This document shows, piece by piece, positions 9,168 through 16,815 of a stretch of DNA of 55,544 nucleotides (the stretch's first letter is position 1; every line of letters begins with the position of its first letter). Both the position numbers and the translations under genes were made by a program. The notes under the pieces are model-generated. The model was not told the DNA's origin and ran no database searches. It saw nothing but the letters and a program-made list of their open reading frames with translations. This DNA is from an uncultured Eubacteriales bacterium (GTDB lineage Bacteria; Bacillota; Clostridia; Lachnospirales; Lachnospiraceae), in contig ONPU01000019.1 in the NCBI GenBank assembly GCA_900319795.1, positions 1-55,544 of the forward strand, given 5' to 3'.

Positions 9168-9420
9168 CATCCGTGCAGCCGGGGTTTTAGCGGGGCCCTG
9201 TAACCTGCAATCCGCTACAGCAGGGGTCATGCCGATCCGAGGATCCTCGTCTGGTGGAGCCGCCCTCTTCAAGTGGCGCTGACGTCCGGGTCCTGCGCAA
9301 TGAGAATCTGTGAACCGTGTCAGGATGGGAACATAGCAGCACTAAGCAGACCATCTCGTGTGTCGCAGGGGTGCCTGGGCCGAGTTAACTAAAGAGGTAA
9401 CGTCTGTTGGACAGAATACA
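9168..9420 (+). ncRNA. scr: Signal recognition particle RNA, large Gram-positive type
   Basis: The RNA scaffold of the signal recognition particle binds Ffh and targets membrane and secreted proteins. The signature is the domain IV hairpin GTGAACCGTGTCAGGATGGG continuing to AGCAGCAC (about 9312-9348), in which AUG-GGAA-CAU forms the GNRA-type tetraloop stem. The 5' part (AGCCGGGG...GGGGCCCTGTAACCTGC, about 9177-9212) and the 3' part (GGGGTGCCTGGGC, about 9368-9380) match the Alu-type half of Bacillota large SRP RNAs. It has its own promoter (9133-9161) and terminator (9428-9454). The exact ends are estimates; the 3' end is probably processed. Confidence 0.9.
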
Positions 9421-9427
9421 GAGTGAG

Positions 9428-9454
9428 GCGCACGGATTTTTTATGCGCTTTTTT
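9428..9454 (+). terminator. Intrinsic terminator of the SRP RNA gene
   Basis: A short stem GCGCA (9428-9432) and TGCGC (9444-9448) is followed directly by a run of six T. It overlaps the last bases of the convergent carboxypeptidase gene (stop at 9453). The stem is only 5 bp with an 11-nt loop. Confidence 0.6.
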
Positions 9455-10871
9455 ATTCACGATTCTGATTCCGGCGCCTTCTTGCCGCGCGTCTTCTTCT
9501 GCGAAGCGCGGCTCTTCTTTTCTTTTCCCGCTGAACGTACACAATCCTGAGGGCAAGAGCTCCCACAAGAACCACCAGCACAATCAGGAAAATCAGGAGG
9601 AACGTTCTTCCTACGCTTCCGCTGCCCGTGGATTCTTTCTTTGCTGCCGTTTTCTCATTCGCAGTGGTCTGTGCTGCTGCCGCATCGGATGCCTCGCCGG
9701 TAAAAGTATCGTACTCGGCTTCGGTCATGTAAGCCGTTCCGACCCTGATCCCGTTGTAGAAGAAGCGAACTTCATGAAGTGAATCCGTTCCTTCTTCACC
9801 TGAATAAGGAGTAAGTTCCGTAGTGAGCTGATCCGCGGAAACTCCGTACGGAATTGTCACATTTCCCGCTGTCACATCCACTTTTCCGAACTGATTAAAG
9901 CCGTACTCGAAAAGAGCCGCGGCATCCTTGAAATCCGTCTTGTCCGGTCCGCGCATGAGGACACAGATCAGTGTCTTTCCATCTTTCTTCGCGGCAGCGA
10001 TATAAGTTCTCCAGGCCGCGTCCGTATAACCGGTTTTTCCGGCGATACAGGGCACGTAATAATACTCGCTGTCCTTCACGACAAGCTTGTTGTGATTGAC
10101 ATACGTTCTGGATTCCCCGTTCATATTGGTCGGCGGAACGGTATATTTTTCGGTTCCGGCGATCTTCAGGAAGGTCTCATTTTTAATACATTCGCGCATG
10201 ATCAGCGCCATGTCTTCCGCCGTCGAATAGTGTTCGGAAGAAGGCATGCCCGAAGGATTCGCGAAATGCGTGTTCACACAGCCGAGCTCTGCGGCCCTGC
10301 GGTTCATCATGTCCACGAACGCGTCCATGGAACCGGAGCAGTGCTCCGCGAGCTGGTTGGCGATATCGTTTGCCGATTTGAGCAGCAGCATATAAAGACA
10401 CTGCTCCACGGTAAATGTTTCCCCGTTCTGTGTCCCCGCGTTGGTGCTTCCCGCTGCCGCCATCTGCGTCCCGGTCGAAGTCATGGTGACAGTGTCGTCC
10501 ATGGCGCAGTTTTCGATCACGAGAAGAGCGGTCAGAATCTTCGTTGTACTTGCCGGATAGCGGATCACGGAAGAGTCCTTGGAATACAGAATCGCGCCAT
10601 TTTCGGCGTCCATGAGGAATCCGGTCTCTTCATTGATGTCGCTCATCTGCGGCCAGCCTTCGATCTGATTGGTCATGACCTGTTCGCTCTGCGGAGCTGC
10701 AGCGCTTGCCTCCTGACTGCCGGCCTCAGCCGTGCTTTCCTCACTTGTGATCTCCCCGCCCGTCTCCTCCGCAAAGGCGGAAACTGCCATGGAAAATGTC
10801 AGAGTGAGCACAAGGAGGACCGCTATCAATAACCTGTTTGTTCCGTTTCTCATCATAAATGCTCTCTTCAA
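9453..10871 (-). CDS. dacA: Serine D-Ala-D-Ala carboxypeptidase (PBP5-like)
   Basis: The 472-residue enzyme trims the terminal D-Ala of peptidoglycan stem peptides outside the membrane. A signal peptide (about 1-35) precedes the three peptidase S11 motifs: SxxK as STTK at 108-111, SxN as SAN at 166-168 and KTG at 279-281. A beta-rich C-terminal domain follows. The protein ends with a membrane segment (about 430-452) and a very basic Arg-rich tail, so it is anchored by a true transmembrane helix. It is the last gene of the ACP-ligase-SGNH-MBOAT operon, 21 bp after the MBOAT gene, linking that operon to wall maturation. A second in-frame ATG at codon 6 or 7 could also be the start. Confidence 0.93.
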   Translation of the reverse strand: MKRAFMMRNGTNRLLIAVLLVLTLTFSMAVSAFAEETGGEITSEESTAEAGSQEASAAAPQSEQVMTNQIEGWPQMSDINEETGFLMDAENGAILYSKDSSVIRYPASTTKILTALLVIENCAMDDTVTMTSTGTQMAAAGSTNAGTQNGETFTVEQCLYMLLLKSANDIANQLAEHCSGSMDAFVDMMNRRAAELGCVNTHFANPSGMPSSEHYSTAEDMALIMRECIKNETFLKIAGTEKYTVPPTNMNGESRTYVNHNKLVVKDSEYYYVPCIAGKTGYTDAAWRTYIAAAKKDGKTLICVLMRGPDKTDFKDAAALFEYGFNQFGKVDVTAGNVTIPYGVSADQLTTELTPYSGEEGTDSLHEVRFFYNGIRVGTAYMTEAEYDTFTGEASDAAAAQTTANEKTAAKKESTGSGSVGRTFLLIFLIVLVVLVGALALRIVYVQREKKRRAALRRRRRAARRRRNQNRE

Positions 10872-10892
10872 ATCAATAGTCCTTACTGCCGG

Positions 10893-12470
10893 TCAGAAAA
10901 CACCATACGCGAAGTCGCTCGCCACGAACTGCGGCCCGTAGAGGCCGAAGATCAGCACGGCGATCACCAGCGCGTAGTAGACCAGCCATCGAAAGACAAG
11001 CGGCTGTTCTGCCAGTTCTTCCCGGATCTTCATCCTGGTGCTCAGGATATCGACGATCCAGATCACGCAGATCCCCGCTAAAGCCACATAGAAATCCTTC
11101 CGGTCGAGACCGTGCTCGTAGAGGGAGCCGTCGAACAGCGTCCAGAGCCGGTGCTCTCCCACCATCTGCCGGAGGATATGAATAATGCTGCCTTTAGAGC
11201 CGTCCGCCGTAAACATGCGGCCCACGGCAAAGTAGATAAACGTTCTTGCCATTTGTAAAAATTGGTATCCGAAGCTCTCCGTATTCACACCGAGCTTTTC
11301 GGGAATCTTCTTCAGTTCGGGCGCGAAAGCCGTCTCCGCGACGATCAGGATGCCCCAGTAGATTCCCCAAAGCAGATAGTTGATTCCCGTGCCGTGCCAC
11401 AGTCCGGTCAGGATCCACACGATCATCAGGGGAACCGCCGAAGAGACGATACGCGACGCACGGGCTCCGGCCTTCTTTCGGATACTTCCGGTCCATTTCA
11501 TAAAACGCGGATTCATCGCCAGCGGCATGTAGACATAGTCCTTGAACCAGGCTCCGAGCGTAATATGCCACCTTCTCCAGAACTCCGCCGCTCCCTTTGC
11601 GAAGAAAGGCTGCCGGAAATTCTCGGGAAGCTCGATTCCCATACACTCCGCGCTGCCGATTACGATATCCATACAGCCGGAAAAATCCGTATAGATAACG
11701 AGGACATTGGCGATGACGGCCAGAAGCACTTCGATGCCGAAAAACTCTCCCAGGTTTCCGAAAACCGTCGTCGTATAGGCGGCCAGCCTGTCCGAAACCA
11801 CGATCTTTTTGAAAAGGCCCCAAAAGATTCTCTGCGCGCCAAAGGAAAGCCGTTCATAGGAAAAGCCGGGCATTTCGTCAAACTGCTTCATCAGATCGTC
11901 ATAGTGAAGAATCGGCCCTTCGATGATGATCGGAAAGAATGTCAGCGCAGTGAGCACCTTCACCGGATCCTTCTCGGCTTTGGCCTTTCTCCAGTAGACG
12001 TCCGCCAGATATCCGACCGCGGAAAATGTGTAATAGGACAGTCCGACCGGCACCAGCATCGCGGTGAAGCGGATATCCCTGATATGGCCGACTTCGTCGA
12101 AATGAAGCACCCGTCCGACCTTGATATAGATGAGGAAACCGAGGATGAGCACAAGCCCGAGGGCAAGCCATTTCCGGTTCTTCTTTTTCGCTTCATTTAT
12201 AAGCGCGTTTTTCGCCTTGCGGTCCAGGTCCGCGGCCTGCTTTTCGCACTCTTCGTATCCGCGTCCCATTTTCATGGTAATGAGCCAGACGAGGATCGCA
12301 GTCGCGAAGATCACGCTCATCGGGTTGAGGCCGCCGGCAAACTTATAGAACAACATATTTCCCGCAAGAATCACAAAAAGACGCAGCCTGGGACGCGGCA
12401 TCAGGAAATAGACAATCAGAAAGACCGCCAGAAACCCGATATAAAATTCACTGTTATAACTCATTGTCAT
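10893..12470 (-). CDS. MBOAT family membrane O-acyltransferase (DltB/AlgI-like)
   Basis: The 525-residue polytopic protein moves an acyl group across or at the membrane onto an envelope acceptor. The MBOAT hallmarks are FWRRWHIT with His302 and GLWHGTG with His359, the usual catalytic His, within about ten membrane segments. It ends in FAYGVF, which fits an F-x-Y-x-x-F pattern like the C-terminal motif described for AlgI/PatA-type MBOATs and DltX. It sits 5 bp after an SGNH gene and 21 bp before dacA, in an operon with an ACP and a ligase. That gives the same logic as dltABCD: ligase charges ACP, MBOAT and SGNH protein pass the acyl group on. The acyl group and acceptor are unknown. Confidence 0.88.
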   Translation of the reverse strand: MTMSYNSEFYIGFLAVFLIVYFLMPRPRLRLFVILAGNMLFYKFAGGLNPMSVIFATAILVWLITMKMGRGYEECEKQAADLDRKAKNALINEAKKKNRKWLALGLVLILGFLIYIKVGRVLHFDEVGHIRDIRFTAMLVPVGLSYYTFSAVGYLADVYWRKAKAEKDPVKVLTALTFFPIIIEGPILHYDDLMKQFDEMPGFSYERLSFGAQRIFWGLFKKIVVSDRLAAYTTTVFGNLGEFFGIEVLLAVIANVLVIYTDFSGCMDIVIGSAECMGIELPENFRQPFFAKGAAEFWRRWHITLGAWFKDYVYMPLAMNPRFMKWTGSIRKKAGARASRIVSSAVPLMIVWILTGLWHGTGINYLLWGIYWGILIVAETAFAPELKKIPEKLGVNTESFGYQFLQMARTFIYFAVGRMFTADGSKGSIIHILRQMVGEHRLWTLFDGSLYEHGLDRKDFYVALAGICVIWIVDILSTRMKIREELAEQPLVFRWLVYYALVIAVLIFGLYGPQFVASDFAYGVF

Positions 12471-12475
12471 TGTTT

Positions 12476-13576
12476 TCAGATCTCGTCCTCTTCGGCTTCC
12501 GCTTCCGCGTCCGCTTCGGTATCTCCGAGTTTATCGTCGATATAGTCCTGGTAGATTTCATAGGCATCCTGATACGTTTTGTACCCGGGATCATCCCTGT
12601 GATCTTCCAGCGCGTAATTCTCCTTCAGATAGGAGCCGAGCCAGGATGTGAATTTGACGCCTCCCCAGTAATTCAGATGCTGTCCGTCTTTTGTGTCATG
12701 CTGGGGATCGATGCCGAGTTCGTCGTAAGAAGCGAGCAGATTGACGGCGTTGTAGCCGCGCTCGGAGGCGATCCTTTTGATTGCCTCCATCGTATTATAG
12801 CGCCTTTTGAAAGACCCGAAGGATACATATTTGGTGGCTCCCGGGATCGGCATCATGATCAGGAGCAGCTCCGTCCCTGTCTCATCGCAAAGATCCATCA
12901 GCTTCTCCAGATAGCGGCTGCTGCGGTCCGGCAGTTCAAAAGACGGATTGACTTCGACCTCGCCGAACACATCCACCTGGCTGTCGATCTTGGTGCTGAT
13001 ACGCGCTCCGCAGGTTTTGTTCTTTACGTCTTCCGTAAAATATTTCTTTGTCAGCTTCTTCCAGTTCGAATGGTACAGAGTCAGGGGCACAAAGAGTCCG
13101 ATCGTGTCCTCTGTCTTGATTTTCGCCTCTTTCGAATAGTCCGCGATCAGGGACAGGCGGTTTTGGGAAAAGAACGGCATATTGTCCGTCAGATAGTGAA
13201 TATAGCTGGTTTTCAGCGCCGTCTTTCTCATGCGGAACTGGCCGCACTCCACGATAATCAGCTTCGGATGCTGCTTCTCAATCGCTTCCTTCGCAAAGTG
13301 ATAACTCGCAATCGGAGACTGATTGCCGCTTCCGAGGTTGTAAGCGGTAATGCCGTGGTCCTTCCATAGCTCAAGCGGGAAACAGCCCTGCTGGATCATG
13401 GACGGTCCGAGCATGACCACATCGCACTGTCCGCTTTTCATGTCATAGAACCCGTTGGCGGCGCGCCCGGGACTCTTTACCCGCAGCACGTCACTCATCC
13501 CGCCAAGCATCAGGATAAGGATCAGGAAAAATATGAGCGCGCGCGCTGCTTTTTTGACTTTACTGCTGATTTTCAT
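12476..13576 (-). CDS. Membrane-anchored SGNH/DltD-like protein (first of two)
   Basis: The 366-residue protein has one N-terminal membrane anchor (about 11-28). An SGNH-like domain follows, with the Ser-containing block MLGPSMIQQG (Ser59) and the Asp/His block DTKDGQHLNYWG near residue 310. It shares HYLTDNMPFFS and the HDTxDG-HLN-WG block with the protein at 15586-16761, so the two are paralogues. The tail is strongly acidic (repeated Glu-Ala and Asp). By analogy with DltD and AlgJ/AlgX it probably acts outside the membrane in acyl transfer or removal. It lies 5 bp before the MBOAT gene and 7 bp after the ligase gene. Confidence 0.8.
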   Translation of the reverse strand: MKISSKVKKAARALIFFLILILMLGGMSDVLRVKSPGRAANGFYDMKSGQCDVVMLGPSMIQQGCFPLELWKDHGITAYNLGSGNQSPIASYHFAKEAIEKQHPKLIIVECGQFRMRKTALKTSYIHYLTDNMPFFSQNRLSLIADYSKEAKIKTEDTIGLFVPLTLYHSNWKKLTKKYFTEDVKNKTCGARISTKIDSQVDVFGEVEVNPSFELPDRSSRYLEKLMDLCDETGTELLLIMMPIPGATKYVSFGSFKRRYNTMEAIKRIASERGYNAVNLLASYDELGIDPQHDTKDGQHLNYWGGVKFTSWLGSYLKENYALEDHRDDPGYKTYQDAYEIYQDYIDDKLGDTEADAEAEAEEDEI

Positions 13577-13583
13577 TCCTTAA

Positions 13584-15095
13584 TTATTCCGCCGCCATTT
13601 TCCTCAGAACTTTTCTGTCCAGCTTCTGCATCAGGTTCCTCGGAAGAGCGTCGATGGTTCTGTACTCGACCGGCAGTTTCCAGCGTTCCATGTGTTCCGC
13701 GAGATATTTGCGTACTTCTTCTTCAGAATAGTGTTCGTCAGGCGCTACGAAAAGAAGCGGCACCTGCCCGAGAATTCCCTGCGGATCCGCTACGCCGATG
13801 CAGGCGCACTCTCTCACGCCGGGGGCCTCGCAGGCAATATTTTCAATTTCCAGAGGAGACAGTTTTTCTCCGCCGATATTCATGATATCGTCCGAACGGC
13901 CGAGCATATAGATATAGCCGTCAGCGTCCGCGTAGCACAGATCGTTGGTGATCAGCCAGCCGTCCACAAGCGTTTCCGCCGTCAGTTCCGGCATGCCCCA
14001 GTAGCCCGAGGTCGTCATCCTGCCGCGAATCGCGAGCTTGCCGGGATGGTCATGATCTGTCCCCGCATCTTTTCCGTCCTCTCCGATCATGCGCAGTTCG
14101 GCATTTGCGACCGGATAGCCCAGTGTGGAGACGCGGGCGTCATTTCCCGCCACCTCATGCACTTTCGTAAACAGGACACCGCCGGTTTCGGAAGAGCCCC
14201 AGGTATTGTTGAGGTCGGTATTCGGCAGGTTCTTCGAAAGGCGTTTTCTCTGCTCGACGCTCAGAGCACCCGCGCCGATCTCCAGATAGCGGAACCGTCC
14301 TATTATCTCATAGAAATGATCCTGCATCTGGGTCCTCAGGAGCTCCATCGAAACAGGCACTGCCACCATGCCCGTGCATCCGAACTGATCCAGATTGGAC
14401 TCAACTTCTCTGGCAAATGTAAACCCGTTCTGCAGTACGAGCGTTCCGCCCTGCCACAGAATCGCGCGCACTTCCCGAAGCGCCAGGGAATGATGCAGCG
14501 GAAGCGGAACCAGCGTCACGTCATCGGGATAGATGCCGATTCCTTCGATCGTGTTGTGCAAAATGGTATAGATCGCGCGATAGCTCAGCATGACCCCTTT
14601 GGGCTTTCCTGTCGTGCCCGAGGTGAAGATCATCTCGGACAGCGTTTCCGGCTCCGGCGAAGTATATTCCGGTAAAACGGGCTCTTTGCCCTCTTCTGCT
14701 GCCGCTCTTGCGTTTTTATAGAGGGTTTTTAAAGATGCCGTACGGACATCCGAAGGGACTTCCCCAAGCTTCAGATCGGTTAAAAAGAGGGAGGAGCCTG
14801 AATCGTGATACAGCGCAAACGCGTTCTCGGGCGTGCTGTTCTTATCCGAGAGCACGGCCGTCGCGCCCAGATATCCGAGGGCGAGATAGGCGACTACCGT
14901 TTCGGGTTTCGAAGGAGCCGTGCAGAGCACGTGGAGTTCTTTTTCCACTTTAAGTTCCGCAAGAGCGGAAGCCATGTGAAGCATGGTGTCTGCCAGTTCC
15001 CTGTAGGTGAGCCTTTCCTTTCGAAAAGCCACCGCCAATTTTTCTCCCTTAAGTTCTTTCAGTTCCAGTATTCTTTCAGCAAGTGTTGAAGCCAT
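13584..15095 (-). CDS. AMP-forming acyl-activating enzyme (ANL superfamily, DltA role)
   Basis: The 503-residue enzyme (start at the ATG preceded by AGAAGGAA) has the ANL superfamily motifs: P-loop FTSGTTGKPKG, NTWGSSETGG, the hinge region GRSDDIMNIGGEKLSPLEIE and the C-terminal catalytic Lys region LPRNLMQKLDRK. Its position next to an ACP, an MBOAT and an SGNH gene gives it the role of DltA: activating a carboxylic acid with ATP and loading it on the carrier. The hinge and C-terminus, however, read like acyl-CoA synthetases, so the substrate may be a fatty or aromatic acid instead of D-alanine. A 133-bp structured gap separates it from the ACP gene. Confidence 0.85.
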   Translation of the reverse strand: MASTLAERILELKELKGEKLAVAFRKERLTYRELADTMLHMASALAELKVEKELHVLCTAPSKPETVVAYLALGYLGATAVLSDKNSTPENAFALYHDSGSSLFLTDLKLGEVPSDVRTASLKTLYKNARAAAEEGKEPVLPEYTSPEPETLSEMIFTSGTTGKPKGVMLSYRAIYTILHNTIEGIGIYPDDVTLVPLPLHHSLALREVRAILWQGGTLVLQNGFTFAREVESNLDQFGCTGMVAVPVSMELLRTQMQDHFYEIIGRFRYLEIGAGALSVEQRKRLSKNLPNTDLNNTWGSSETGGVLFTKVHEVAGNDARVSTLGYPVANAELRMIGEDGKDAGTDHDHPGKLAIRGRMTTSGYWGMPELTAETLVDGWLITNDLCYADADGYIYMLGRSDDIMNIGGEKLSPLEIENIACEAPGVRECACIGVADPQGILGQVPLLFVAPDEHYSEEEVRKYLAEHMERWKLPVEYRTIDALPRNLMQKLDRKVLRKMAAE

Positions 15096-15125
15096 TTTCA
15101 ATTCCTTCTCTATAAATTCACCAAA

Positions 15126-15195
15126 GCACAGCCGGGTGCCTTTGGTCTTACGGAAAAATATCATTTTCCGACAAAACCCTTTCTCCCGACTGTGC
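15126..15195 (-). repeat. Two-stem RNA structure between ACP and ligase genes
   Basis: In the transcript, GCACAGTCGGG (15195-15185) can pair with CCCGGCTGTGC (15136-15126) with a single G-U pair. It encloses a second stem, CGGAAAA (15170-15164) with TTTTCCG (15157-15151). No T-run follows, so it is not an obvious terminator. It may protect or separate the ACP message from the ligase message. Confidence 0.6.
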
Positions 15196-15228
15196 TGTAC
15201 ACGAGTTTCTTCTATAAACTCAGGTTGT

Positions 15229-15453
15229 TCACTGATACTTTTCGATCAGCTCCGCCATCGCGTCAATCGAATTGAAGTTCTCCGGGATGATCTCCTCATA
15301 GGGGATCTCGACATTGAACTCATCCGAAATTGCCGAAATAACGCCGACAACCGTCAGCGAATCCAGAATTCCGTCATCCACGAGCTCATCGGACTCTTCA
15401 AAGTCGATATCGGGATATTCTTCTCTAAGAAGCGCCAGCAGTTTTTCTCTCAT
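15229..15453 (-). CDS. Acyl carrier protein (DltC-like role)
   Basis: The 74-residue carrier protein has the phosphopantetheine site DSL (Ser32) in the context DDGILDSLTVVGVI, and an acidic helical fold (VDDGI, FNVEIPYEEI, ELIEKY). The open frame extends upstream, but GAGGAG nine bases before the ATG at 15453 fixes the start. It is the first gene of the minus-strand acylation operon, expressed from the promoter at 15498-15526. It would carry the acyl group made by the downstream ligase to the MBOAT protein. Confidence 0.88.
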   Translation of the reverse strand: MREKLLALLREEYPDIDFEESDELVDDGILDSLTVVGVISAISDEFNVEIPYEEIIPENFNSIDAMAELIEKYQ

Positions 15454-15497
15454 TTCGCAATACTCCTCATTATCAGTTGGATTTGTGATTCCACAAC

Positions 15498-15526
15498 ATC
15501 TTAGCACATGCGTTCCGTAAGGGCAA
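15498..15526 (-). promoter_or_regulatory. Promoter of the acylation operon (divergent pair)
   Basis: On the minus strand TTGCCC (15526-15521) and TAAGAT (15503-15498) have 17 bp spacing. The -10 is followed by GTTG. The facing promoter at 15542-15570 uses the same layout, and CAACATCTTA (15494-15503) is the inverted copy of TAAGATGTTG (15565-15574). Confidence 0.55.
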
Positions 15527-15541
15527 GTAAACCGCAAATCC

Positions 15542-15570
15542 TTGCCTTGGATAGGGAGGCATGGTAAGAT
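15542..15570 (+). promoter_or_regulatory. Promoter of the SGNH/LTA-synthase operon (divergent pair)
   Basis: TTGCCT (15542-15547) and TAAGAT (15565-15570) have 17 bp spacing, mirroring the facing promoter at 15498-15526. The leader to the ATG at 15586 would be only about nine bases. Confidence 0.5.
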
Positions 15571-15585
15571 GTTGAAGTTAAGGAA

Positions 15586-16761
15586 ATGGGCCGGCTGGCC
15601 CCAACCCCCGTATATATGCAGGACAGAAAAAACAAGACAAACCTGAGATTTCCGGAAAAAGCCGGCACACTTTTGCGGGCGGCTTTTTTTCTTGTATTTC
15701 TTTTTTTATTTCTCGCGGCGGCTCAGAATTTTCTGATTCCCAGGACGCATGATTCCCTTTCGGAAACAGTCTATGAAGACCACGGCAAAGGCTACGATGT
15801 TCTATTTGCCGGAAATTCGCTCATCATGAACGCCGTCTATCCGATGGAAATGTGGCACAGCTCCGGGATCGTCGGCTACAATCTCGGCACAGGCGGCCAG
15901 CCTCTTACCATGACATCCGCCCTCTTAAAGGACAGCATCGAGCGCTTCCATCCGAAGCTGGTCGTTCTGGACACGACCCAGCTGATCGTCCCGGTGGCCA
16001 ACCAGAAGCCCGCTTTTCTGCACTATCTGACGGACAACATGCCGTTCTTTTCGAAAACCCGCTTTGAGATGACCGCGGATATTTCCGGGCAGATGTCCTA
16101 TTCCCTCCGGGAAACCGCCGGATTTTTCCTGCCGTTCTATGCCTACCACGACCGCTGGAAGGAACTGGATAAAGGCAGCTTTACGGGCGATCCCAAAAAG
16201 CACACTTCGGGCGCAAAAATCCAGTCGAGGGTGATCGAAAACTATAAGGATGTTCCGGACCTGACTCCGGACCCGGATACGGAACTCAATCCCTATCCGC
16301 TCTCCTATTTAAATGAAATCATCGACACCTGCGGCAAAACGGGAACCGAACTTCTTCTTATTTCAATTCCCCTTTGCGCGCCGCGCGAGGAGAACAGCTA
16401 TGTCACAAGGATCAACACCGCCTACGCGGCGGAGCGATACGCCGTTGAAAACGGAATCGCTTACTACAACCTGATTGATCGGGGAAATGAACTCGGCATC
16501 GACCCGGCCCACGACACGACGGACGGCTATCACCTGAACGTCTGGGGCGCCGAAAAATATACCGCCGCCCTGACCGGCTACCTTGTCGAACACTATGATC
16601 TGCCCGACAGGAGAAACGATCCGGACTACTCGTATTTAAACGCGAAATACAAGCGCTATCTTCTGAGGAAATACAAAGACTGCCTCGCGTCCGAAATCAG
16701 CGATGCCGACAGGGAACAGCTTCTTATGAAAGCCGAGGCGGATGGAGTGAACCTTGGATAA
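15586..16761 (+). CDS. Membrane-anchored SGNH/DltD-like protein (second of two)
   Basis: The 391-residue protein has an N-terminal anchor (about 30-50) and an SGNH-like domain with FAGNSLIMNA (Ser78), HYLTDNMPFFS and HDTTDGYHLNVWG. It is a paralogue of the protein at 12476-13576. It is divergent from the ACP-ligase-MBOAT operon and 54 bp upstream of the LTA-synthase-like gene, tying acyl transfer to that polymer. The start is uncertain. ATG 15586 has AAGGA almost touching it, and ATG 15616 has no clear ribosome site but leaves the anchor intact. Confidence 0.78.
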   Translation: MGRLAPTPVYMQDRKNKTNLRFPEKAGTLLRAAFFLVFLFLFLAAAQNFLIPRTHDSLSETVYEDHGKGYDVLFAGNSLIMNAVYPMEMWHSSGIVGYNLGTGGQPLTMTSALLKDSIERFHPKLVVLDTTQLIVPVANQKPAFLHYLTDNMPFFSKTRFEMTADISGQMSYSLRETAGFFLPFYAYHDRWKELDKGSFTGDPKKHTSGAKIQSRVIENYKDVPDLTPDPDTELNPYPLSYLNEIIDTCGKTGTELLLISIPLCAPREENSYVTRINTAYAAERYAVENGIAYYNLIDRGNELGIDPAHDTTDGYHLNVWGAEKYTAALTGYLVEHYDLPDRRNDPDYSYLNAKYKRYLLRKYKDCLASEISDADREQLLMKAEADGVNLG

Positions 16762-16815
16762 TGAGCTTTTTCGTTTGAATCATTTCAATTCCGGAAGAGA
16801 GATGAAAAGAACCAT

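Noticed and set aside
9108-9272. N-terminal extension of the 170-residue hypothetical protein
   Set aside because: It would translate the SRP RNA promoter and 5' end; a strong ribosome site marks the internal ATG instead.
11262-12545. A 427-codon plus-strand frame opposite the MBOAT gene
   Set aside because: It is very rich in Arg, His and Asp with no membrane or domain pattern, while the minus frame is a clear MBOAT protein.
15586-15615. Choosing the internal ATG at 15616 as the start of the second SGNH protein
   Set aside because: It keeps the membrane anchor but has no ribosome site; 15586 at least has AAGGA next to it. Left open.
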